Shown here piece by piece: positions 1 through 5,047 of a stretch of 11,823 bases of DNA (its first letter is position 1; each line of letters begins with the position of its first letter). Source of the DNA: Lachnoclostridium sp. UBA7097 (GTDB lineage: Bacteria > Bacillota > Clostridia > Lachnospirales > Lachnospiraceae); contig DKYP01000120.1 of the NCBI GenBank assembly GCA_002499945.1, positions 851-12,673 on the forward strand. The letters run 5' to 3'. The notes below the pieces were generated by a model, which was not told the DNA's origin, made no database searches, and was given only the letters and a program-made list of their open reading frames with translations. A program made the translations under genes and the position numbers.

Positions 1-549
1 AAGATGGTTTTTGTCCTCTGGGTCTTTTGCATATCCATAAACTGCAAATGGTGAAATAAATTCCCCGTTCCTGCGTCTGGCTTCAAGCCCGCTTTTAACT
101 TTTACTGATATATCCCTGCAATAAGAATCATTAATAAAATTTTTGACAGGAAGTACAATAGAGCTTTCCCCCCTGTCTGCAAAAAAGCTGTCATAGTTGT
201 CTGCCAGCGCTATAAAACGTACCCCGAGTGATGGAAATATCTTCTGTAAATATCTGCCTGTTTCAATATAATCACGCCCAAAACGGGAAAGGTCTTTTAC
301 AATTACGCAATTCACCCTGCCTGCCTCTATATCTGCAATCATTCTTTTAAATTCTGGTCTTAGGAAATTACTGCCAGAAAAACCATCATCAGAATATATA
401 TCATAAAGTTCCATATCCGGCTGTTTTCTTATATAATCCCTTATAAGCCCCTTCTGGTTTGTAATACTCCCGCTTTCAGATTTAAAAGAATCCCCGTCAT
501 CCCTTGAAAGCCGCAGGTACATGGCTGTATAAAAATATTGCCCTTTCAT
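1..549 (-). CDS. Large serine recombinase, N-terminal part (truncated by window edge)
   Basis: Visible are 183 residues of the N-terminus; the gene continues beyond position 1. The start is YLRLSRDDGD at residues 11-20, where Ser15 is the expected nucleophile of the resolvase fold. IYSDDGFSGSNFLRPEF (about 60-76) and VIVKDLSRFGRDYIETGRYL follow; these are signature segments of the resolvase N-terminal domain. Later residues (SVKVKSGLEARRRNGEF, then AVYGYAKDPEDK) mark the start of the recombinase domain of large serine recombinases of the TnpX (Tn4451) type, which integrate and excise mobile elements at short att sites. The ATG at 549 overlaps the preceding gene's stop as ATGA, which implies translational coupling. 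The zinc-ribbon and coiled-coil C-terminus expected of this family is outside the window, so intactness cannot be judged. The family call is secure; the element it moves is not visible. Confidence 0.93.
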   Translation of the reverse strand, partial: MKGQYFYTAMYLRLSRDDGDSFKSESGSITNQKGLIRDYIRKQPDMELYDIYSDDGFSGSNFLRPEFKRMIADIEAGRVNCVIVKDLSRFGRDYIETGRYLQKIFPSLGVRFIALADNYDSFFADRGESSIVLPVKNFINDSYCRDISVKVKSGLEARRRNGEFISPFAVYGYAKDPEDKNHL

Positions 550-815
550 AAATAAGCGCCTTGCATCCTACTTATATATTCCTCCATCTTGTCATCTATG
601 GAAGGCCCGGACTCCTGGTAAGATACTTTAATAATATAATTGCCTGCCTTGTGGACATAAATATTAGGTGTCTGCCTTGCAAATAAAGCAAGCTTTTCAT
701 CTACAGGGGCTGTTGCATCTGTTTCAATATCCCTTATATCTGCAAGCATTGAAATATCAGCTTCTTTTATATCCAGTGCTGCCATTTCTTCAAGTTTCTC
801 CTGGGTAATACCCAT
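546..815 (-). CDS. Small DUF6870-like protein coupled to a serine recombinase
   Basis: 89 residues. The ATG at 815 has an AGGAGG ribosome site 8 bases upstream. The N-terminal half contains DISMLADIRDIETDATAPV, resembling the 'VDIRDV' segment of DUF6870-type small proteins of Clostridia mobile elements. The C-terminal half (YVHKAGNYIIKVSYQESGP, then DDKMEEYISRMQ) resembles the short beta-strand plus helix pattern of TnpW-like transposon proteins. There is no signal peptide or membrane segment, so it is cytoplasmic. The last codon overlaps the recombinase ATG by 4 bp, so the two are co-translated and probably work together in recombination or its control, but no function is established. A weak promoter may lie at about 840-885; I could not find a convincing -35. 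The family assignment is from memory of the motif, so it is moderate. Confidence 0.75.
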   Translation of the reverse strand: MGITQEKLEEMAALDIKEADISMLADIRDIETDATAPVDEKLALFARQTPNIYVHKAGNYIIKVSYQESGPSIDDKMEEYISRMQGAYL

Positions 816-903
816 AAAAATATCCTCCTGCTTTTCTTATCTTTATTTATTCTATTCAGATATATACATGTCCTATGCCGTAACAGTAAAATTCCATATA
901 TAA

Positions 904-941
904 AAATTAACCTTGTGTATATAATACAACAAGGTCAATTT
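904..941 (-). terminator. Rho-independent terminator of the flavodoxin lipoprotein/DUF4405 operon
   Basis: Arms at 904-916 and 929-941 form a 13-bp stem (one G-U pair when read on the minus strand) around a 12-base loop. On the minus strand the stem is followed by TTTTTATAT. It lies 38 bases past the DUF4405 stop codon and separates that operon from the recombinase-linked genes. The 163-base gap 816-978 otherwise holds only the leader of the small gene at 815. Confidence 0.82.
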
Positions 942-978
942 ATTTATATAAAAAGAAGAAATGCCATTATATTTATAA

Positions 979-1668
979 TTAATTGTTACCACGCCCCTGT
1001 ATGGCAACAGAGTTTTTAAGAGCCATGGAAATATAATGCCCTGCAAATACAAACAGCCCCATAACTGCCATATAATCCAGGATAAATAATAAAAGTGGTT
1101 CTTCAAAATTAAAAAATACAAACTGTTTTTCCATTAACATATAGCTTAATATTTCCCTTTTAATAAAAGCATATATTCCATAACCGGCAATTAATACTGC
1201 AATAATGCGTAATGTCCATGTGAATGGCTTGTTCTCTTTTTTAATAAATTTTTTAACCATTCCCACCATCATGCTCCAATGTATTCCAAGATGGAGTGAC
1301 ATAAGTATAAATCCCCAGTAAGCACAAACCATATGTAAGTTTCTGGCAAGGGACATGCCTCCCTGTACAGGCAGGAAAGCAAATACATACCGTGAAAGAA
1401 CCACACCGCTTGCCATGGAACCAGCCATTGACAATAAAACTGCTATTACAATTGCCACCTGCAAAATACGGAATTTTGTATATCTTCCCTTTGCAATATG
1501 GCTCCACCATCTGGAATTTAAGATATGGTGTATAACAAAAAGCACAAACATCCCGGTCCCAAGCCATTCATGCAGCATATCACCCACCAGTGAATATGCC
1601 ATAAGAAGCAACAAAACTGCTGTCATGCAGATATCAACTGCTATTTTGGTTTTCATAACAGGTTTCAT
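979..1668 (-). CDS. DUF4405 multi-pass membrane protein, possible b-type heme protein
   Basis: 229 residues with about six hydrophobic segments (roughly 10-28, 35-50, 68-88, 108-128, 152-170 and 190-212). Histidines sit in or beside these helices: His33 in MLHEW, His47/His48 in IHHILNSRWW, His112 in NLHMV, His126 and His130 in LHLGIHW, and His211. HEW..., HHxLNxxWW and NLHM followed by an LHLGIHW-type helix are the marks of DUF4405 proteins, whose fold resembles cytochrome b561/formate dehydrogenase gamma subunits. Heme binding and quinone or flavin partner use are inferred, not shown. The ATG at 1668 has GGAAGG 8 bases upstream; Met5 is a weaker alternative. It lies 28 bases behind the flavodoxin lipoprotein stop in the same operon, which suggests that it passes electrons to or from that protein at the outer face of the membrane. 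Confidence 0.85.
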   Translation of the reverse strand: MKPVMKTKIAVDICMTAVLLLLMAYSLVGDMLHEWLGTGMFVLFVIHHILNSRWWSHIAKGRYTKFRILQVAIVIAVLLSMAGSMASGVVLSRYVFAFLPVQGGMSLARNLHMVCAYWGFILMSLHLGIHWSMMVGMVKKFIKKENKPFTWTLRIIAVLIAGYGIYAFIKREILSYMLMEKQFVFFNFEEPLLLFILDYMAVMGLFVFAGHYISMALKNSVAIQGRGNN

Positions 1669-1696
1669 GCGGGTTTCCTTCCTTTACTCTGCAGGT

Positions 1697-2407
1697 TTAG
1701 TAACCTAAGCCTTCCAGCCAGCTATTAACATCACCTTCAGCTTCTGGAATATCATGTTCACTTATTGTAAGTCCATCTGTAATTACATCGGCATCTGGCT
1801 CTAAATCCTTTATAGTATCTATAGTCCCGGAAAAACGGCTTCCATTATGTGTGTTAAAGGGAATAATTGTCTTGCCAGAGAAATCATACTCATCAAAAAA
1901 GCTGTACAAAACCTGTGGCATATCGTACCACCATGTAGGAAAACCAATAAATATTGTATTATAATTATCCAGGTTTTCTATATGGCTTGTTAATTCAGGA
2001 CGGGCATTATCATCCTGCTCTTTTTGTGCATAATCAATAAGTTCCCCGCCATCCGCAGGATATACCACTGATGTCTGGATAGAGAATAACTCCCCGCCAG
2101 TCTTTGCCTGTATCATATCCGCCAGGGCACGTACACGCCCCACCGCTTCACCATTTACCTCTGAATAACTTGCAGATGCAACTGCATCAACACCACTATT
2201 TTCAGCTGCTGTAAAATATGCAACCAGTACATTGCCATCTGCCTTTACTTGTGCCTGGCTTTCCTTGCGGTTACTGCTATTACTCCTGTTATTACTACTG
2301 CCGCTGCTTTTATTACCACCACAGGCTGTTACTGTAAATGACAATGACAAGATTAAGACAAATGCCAGAAAACGTCTTATACCCCCTGCATTATACAATC
2401 TTCCCAT
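1697..2407 (-). CDS. Flavodoxin lipoprotein (Flavodoxin_4-like), exported
   Basis: 236 residues. The N-terminus is a lipoprotein signal: Arg11-Arg12, hydrophobic 13-25, then a lipobox VTAC with Cys29 as the predicted lipidated residue. A Ser/Asn-rich linker (about 30-50) follows. The flavodoxin domain starts at about residue 59 (NVLVAYFTAAENSGVDA, the phosphate-loop region for FMN), continues through an NARPEL segment and IFIGFPTWWYDMPQVLYSF (the aromatic FMN loop), and ends with IIPFNTHNGSRFSGTI. It is expected on the outer face of the cytoplasmic membrane, which is unusual for a flavodoxin because the classical ones are cytoplasmic. The start at 2407 is preceded by AAAGGA with a rather long spacer. 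It is first gene of an operon with the DUF4405 protein, behind a promoter and LysR-type dyad that closely match those of the paralogue at 3734. FMN binding is inferred from the fold. Confidence 0.93.
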   Translation of the reverse strand: MGRLYNAGGIRRFLAFVLILSLSFTVTACGGNKSSGSSNNRSNSSNRKESQAQVKADGNVLVAYFTAAENSGVDAVASASYSEVNGEAVGRVRALADMIQAKTGGELFSIQTSVVYPADGGELIDYAQKEQDDNARPELTSHIENLDNYNTIFIGFPTWWYDMPQVLYSFFDEYDFSGKTIIPFNTHNGSRFSGTIDTIKDLEPDADVITDGLTISEHDIPEAEGDVNSWLEGLGY

Positions 2408-2442
2408 AATCCACCATTCCTTTCTGAATTTATTATGGGATA

Positions 2443-2471
2443 ATTATAACCTATACAGGGGATGGAAAGAA
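2443..2471 (-). promoter_or_regulatory. Sigma-A-type promoter of flavodoxin lipoprotein operon
   Basis: The -10 box is a perfect TATAAT (2443-2448). The 17-base-spaced -35 is TTCTTT (2466-2471), a poor match to TTGACA, as expected for an activator-dependent promoter. The predicted transcription start is near 2436, giving a leader of about 29 bases. Confidence 0.72.
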
Positions 2472-2493
2472 GTTCATTGTGGTTTTCCAGTTT

Positions 2494-2508
2494 ATACTTC
2501 CACGTTAT
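2494..2508 (-). promoter_or_regulatory. LysR-type T-N11-A operator, copy A
   Basis: On the minus strand the 15-mer reads ATAACGTGGAAGTAT: an interrupted dyad (ATAAC/GTAT) containing T-N11-A, the classical LysR-family recognition pattern. Its centre is at about -65 from the predicted start at 2436, the usual recruitment site for this family. The distance to the -10 box is identical to that in copy B. No LysR-family gene is in the window. Confidence 0.6.
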
Positions 2509-2564
2509 AACTTTATCTGCCATTTCTACATATATTTTAGTGCAAATGTAAAATAAAGACAATT

Positions 2565-2603
2565 ATCCAGGATAAACTTCTAATCCCACTGTTTATCCTG
2601 GAT
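2565..2603 (-). terminator. Hairpin terminator of the secreted flavodoxin/FMN oxidoreductase operon
   Basis: A perfect 13-bp inverted repeat (2565-2577 and 2591-2603) with a 13-base loop lies 43 bases past the stop at 2646. On the minus strand it is followed by AATTGTCTTTATTTTAC, which is T-rich but not a clean run. The symmetric stem might slow transcription in both directions. Confidence 0.65.
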
Positions 2604-2645
2604 TGCCTTACTATGCCTTATGTATTAATACCTGCCTGTCTTAAT

Positions 2646-3095
2646 TTATATGCCAGCGGCAAGTTTTGCTGCCTCCTGCGCAGTTGTTGCCATGCCCATA
2701 TATTCCATGCCATAAAGACCTGCATACCTTCCCATTGTGTAATCCCCTGCTGCTAACTGCTCTTTTGTTGGTGATGCACCCTGGAAAAGAAAATACAGTT
2801 TTTTGCCGCCAAGCATTTCACTTGTAACTGTCCCATATGAACGGTCTAAAAGATTCCTGGCTGCCCCGCTCATGCTATGCCAGTATAATGGAGAGCCAAT
2901 TACTATTATATCTGCCTTTTTCATTTCATTTAATATCTCATCAAACTGGTCATCTGGATAATCCTGGCCATAAGAATAAAGTTTATAGTCTACAAGGTTA
3001 AGTGTCCTGTATTCTTTGTTTTTTAATAATTCTTTTGCTAACCCTGCTGTATTGCCATCTTTATTTGGGCTGCCGTTAATGAATAAAATGTCCAT
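2646..3095 (-). CDS. NAD(P)H-dependent FMN oxidoreductase-like flavoprotein
   Basis: 149 residues, cytoplasmic (no signal or membrane segment). The phosphate loop is GSPNKDGNT at residues 8-16, and GSPLYWHSMSG at 67-77 is the second FMN contact loop. These are the two hallmarks of the flavodoxin-like NAD(P)H:FMN reductase/quinone reductase group (FMN_red or Flavodoxin_2). The likely role is two-electron transfer from NAD(P)H to a flavin, quinone or other small acceptor; the substrate cannot be read from sequence. The length is short for the family (usually about 170-200), with a reduced C-terminus. The ATG at 3095 has GAGG 7 bases upstream and follows the secreted flavodoxin stop by 15 bases, so it is the second gene of that operon and under the same LysR-type operator. 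It could be the cytoplasmic electron entry point for the exported flavodoxins, but that is inference. Confidence 0.88.
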   Translation of the reverse strand: MDILFINGSPNKDGNTAGLAKELLKNKEYRTLNLVDYKLYSYGQDYPDDQFDEILNEMKKADIIVIGSPLYWHSMSGAARNLLDRSYGTVTSEMLGGKKLYFLFQGASPTKEQLAAGDYTMGRYAGLYGMEYMGMATTAQEAAKLAAGI

Positions 3096-3110
3096 CCTGT
3101 TTCCTCATGT

Positions 3111-3734
3111 TTAATATTTTAATCCATTAATCCATTTATTTACTGTTTTCTGTGATGGTACATCATAGAAATTACGTCCTTTAAGCCATTTTGTCTTAGA
3201 AGAAACCTGTGCACTATTTTTAAGGTTGCTTGCACTGTTTCCAAGACCGCTGCTGATAGATGTGCAGAATGGTACAACTGTTTTTCCGTTAAGGCTTACT
3301 TTTTCAACAAGGTTATATACAATATGTGGTGCTTCACCCCACCAGATTGGATAACCAATATAAACAACATCTGCTTTCTTTACAGCTTTTTTAATAGCGC
3401 TTAAATTAGCAATATCCGGGCGTACTGTACTTTCTGCCGGGCTGTCTGCTGATTCATGTTCCCTGGTTACACGGCTGTCATCATTGCTATAGTCAAGGTC
3501 ATCTTCTGTATAAGGTTCTGCTGCCTTAATTTCAAGCAATTTGCCCTTTGTCTTAGTTTTAATTTTCTGGGCAGCTGCTTTTGTTGTCCCTGTCCCTGAA
3601 AAATAAAGGATTACAATATTTTTCTTCTGTTTTGCCTGTGTAATGGCTGTCCCTGTATAACCAGCTGATATTAACATTGCAAAAGCAAGGATTAAAGATG
3701 CTGCCTTAAATAATTTTTTCCTAAATTCTTCCAT
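3111..3734 (-). CDS. Secreted flavodoxin with Sec signal peptide
   Basis: 207 residues. The signal peptide has basic residues at 5-7 and 10 and a hydrophobic core at 11-25; cleavage is likely near TQA (32-34). There is no cysteine lipobox, unlike the paralogue at 1697-2407. The flavodoxin domain shows IVILYFSGTGTTKAAA (phosphate loop, Ser46 to Thr51), an RPDIANL segment and YIGYPIWWGEAPHIVYNL (YPIWWG at 128-133, the aromatic loop over FMN), then VVPFCTSISSGLGNS. It ends with the family's short 'W-INGLKY' tail, similar to WLEGLGY in the paralogue. It is probably released or loosely wall-associated, with FMN inferred as cofactor. The ATG at 3734 is preceded by AAAGGA, as in copy A. The operon continues into the FMN oxidoreductase 15 bases on. 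Upstream are a perfect -10 box and a LysR-type dyad. Confidence 0.92.
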   Translation of the reverse strand: MEEFRKKLFKAASLILAFAMLISAGYTGTAITQAKQKKNIVILYFSGTGTTKAAAQKIKTKTKGKLLEIKAAEPYTEDDLDYSNDDSRVTREHESADSPAESTVRPDIANLSAIKKAVKKADVVYIGYPIWWGEAPHIVYNLVEKVSLNGKTVVPFCTSISSGLGNSASNLKNSAQVSSKTKWLKGRNFYDVPSQKTVNKWINGLKY

Positions 3735-3772
3735 AATACACCATTCCTTTCTGGATTTGTTATTATACTGGA

Positions 3773-3801
3773 ATTATAAACCATACAAAATAATTACGCA
3801 A
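3773..3801 (-). promoter_or_regulatory. Sigma-A-type promoter of secreted flavodoxin operon
   Basis: The -10 box is TATAAT (3773-3778), with a 17-base spacer and a -35 of TTGCGT (3796-3801). The match is better than in copy A, so basal expression may be higher. The predicted start is near 3766. The normal 17-base spacing argues against a MerR-type activator, which favours 19-20. Confidence 0.75.
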
Positions 3802-3823
3802 GTTCCTGATAGTTTTTCTGTTT

Positions 3824-3838
3824 ATACCCTTAAGTTAT
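3824..3838 (-). promoter_or_regulatory. LysR-type T-N11-A operator, copy B
   Basis: On the minus strand the 15-mer reads ATAACTTAAGGGTAT, a dyad with T-N11-A centred at about -65 from the predicted start at 3766. The 22 bases between the dyad and the -35 box equal the spacing in copy A although most of the spacer sequence differs, which suggests that the helical phasing is under selection. Confidence 0.62.
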
Positions 3839-3840
3839 AA

Positions 3841-5046
3841 CTATTTTATTATAATAACATCATCCAGTATGTAATTAAAAACTGGTGCTGAAGATTTACT
3901 GTTTTCATTGAATCCTTCCCGGAGGTCAATGGTGTCTGACGGGTTATCCGGGTTTACACCTGTATATTCACCCTGGAACACCTGTATATTATTATTTTTA
4001 AATCCCCTTACAAGTTCATCCACTTTTTCTTTTGTCCCGGCGGCGGCTGTAAATTCATTTATTCCAAGCATCCTCACCCAGTCGTTTTCAAACCCTGCCC
4101 CTGCATCATTTCCATTAATGTTCCCTTTGACGCATTTCTCAATATCTTTTCTGGCAAGTACCGCACCAACTGCTTCTTCCATATATACTGTCCAGTTAAT
4201 TTTTGAACCTGTAAGATAAGTGGTTGGTGCAATGTCTGCCATACTTTCATTATAACTTACATAATATACTGCCTGTGACCGGTCTGTTTCCTCACAGGCT
4301 GCTGCCGGACCTGCCGTATCAGAGTGTTGTGAAATAATTACACAGCCCTCGTTAATCAGTTTTTTTGTACATTTCTTCTCTAAAATATGATTGCCCCATG
4401 TGTTTGTATATCTTACTGTCATAGTTGCTTCTGGCACTACTGAACGTATTCCAAGAAAAAAAGCGGTATAGCCTGATATTACTTCTGCGTATGGATAAGC
4501 CCCGACATACCCGGCTTTTGCCTGTTCTTTTGTAATCTCCCCTTTTTCAATCAGCTCTTTAAGTTTCATTCCTGCCACAACGCCAGAAATGTACCTGCCC
4601 TGGTATATGCTGCCCATAAAAGTATGGTAATTACTTAAAACTGGTTCTTCATTGGCATTGCTGCATGTTGCCTGGCAAAACTGTACCCCGGGATAATCTG
4701 CTGCAAATTCTTTCGTCTTTTCCCCATATCCATAACTGGTTGTAAAAACTATGCCACATCCTGCTTCCACCAGCTTTTTTAAAGATTCTTCTATGTTTTC
4801 TTCAGACACATTATATTCTGAAATTGTTTCTACCTGCCCTTTATACTTTTTTTCTATTGATTCTTGTGCTTTTACAAAGTTATTTGTATATGCCGTGCTG
4901 GCATCCCCTACATATACAAAACCGGCCTTTAGTATTCTGCCAGCATCTTTATCACGCACCAGAAAATTAACGCAGAATGCAATAATTATTAACATGGCAG
5001 CGCTGGTAAATGTAATTTTGTAAACCCTTACCATTCCAGTATCCAT
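3841..5046 (-). CDS. Membrane-anchored BMP-family (PnrA/Med-like) substrate-binding protein
   Basis: 401 residues from the ATG at 5046, chosen because GAGGGAG lies about 6-9 bases upstream; an in-frame GTG at 5061 lacks a good site. One hydrophobic segment (about 11-30) acts as signal anchor. Cys25 is preceded by Phe, so it is not a good lipobox. The rest is a type I periplasmic-binding fold of the BMP family: KAGFVYVGDASTAYTNNF (about 40-57), IVFTTSYGYGEKTKEFA, GSIYQGRYISGVVAGM, GYVGAYPYAEVISGYTAF and IISQHSDTAGP. Characterised members bind nucleosides (PnrA) or regulate competence (Med). No permease or ATPase gene follows, so it is more likely a sensor or accessory than a transporter part. 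The start lies one base after the stop of the HD-GYP sensor gene, which implies coupling. The ligand is unknown. Confidence 0.88.
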   Translation of the reverse strand: MDTGMVRVYKITFTSAAMLIIIAFCVNFLVRDKDAGRILKAGFVYVGDASTAYTNNFVKAQESIEKKYKGQVETISEYNVSEENIEESLKKLVEAGCGIVFTTSYGYGEKTKEFAADYPGVQFCQATCSNANEEPVLSNYHTFMGSIYQGRYISGVVAGMKLKELIEKGEITKEQAKAGYVGAYPYAEVISGYTAFFLGIRSVVPEATMTVRYTNTWGNHILEKKCTKKLINEGCVIISQHSDTAGPAAACEETDRSQAVYYVSYNESMADIAPTTYLTGSKINWTVYMEEAVGAVLARKDIEKCVKGNINGNDAGAGFENDWVRMLGINEFTAAAGTKEKVDELVRGFKNNNIQVFQGEYTGVNPDNPSDTIDLREGFNENSKSSAPVFNYILDDVIIIK

Positions 5047-5047
5047 T

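Larger units (their letters stand above)
2408..2512 (-). repeat. Duplicated 5' regulatory region, copy A
   Basis: This stretch is clearly homologous to 3735-3842. Shared blocks in the same order are GTTATAAC, GTATAAAC, GAACTT, GGTT(T)ATAAT, a CAGAAAGGAATGGTG block and ATTATGG at the start codon. Each copy is followed by a flavodoxin gene, so a flavodoxin gene and its control region appear to have been duplicated together, or the control region was kept in both by selection. Confidence 0.8.
3735..3842 (-). repeat. Duplicated 5' regulatory region, copy B
   Basis: Partner of copy A (2408-2512), with the same order of conserved blocks, from the dyad through the promoter to the ribosome site. The far end abuts, and overlaps by two bases, the stop codon of the BMP-family gene, so all control of the secreted flavodoxin fits in about 106 bases. 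Confidence 0.8.

Noticed and set aside
873..1121. Minus-strand open frame of 82 codons overlapping the DUF4405 gene end
   Set aside because: It crosses a clear terminator and the end of a well-supported gene in another frame, has no ribosome site, and its composition is that of translated AT-rich DNA.
2391..2417. Mini-ORF (ATG GTG GAT TAT...) overlapping the flavodoxin start out of frame, with a similar one at copy B
   Set aside because: Its AAAGG is only one base from the ATG, too close to initiate well. Its conservation is explained by the duplicated ribosome-site block.
2232..2510. Plus-strand frame with a run of leucines
   Set aside because: It is the antisense of the Ser/Asn linker of the flavodoxin lipoprotein; the leucine run is a translation artefact.
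2377..2562. Minus-strand frame of 61 codons over the flavodoxin promoter
   Set aside because: It spans the operator, promoter and ribosome site of the lipoprotein gene, has no ribosome site, and is not echoed in the homologous copy B.
3773..3838. MerR-type reading of the flavodoxin control regions
   Set aside because: MerR promoters have a 19-20 base spacer with the dyad inside it; here the spacer is 17 and the dyad is centred at about -65, which fits LysR-type control.
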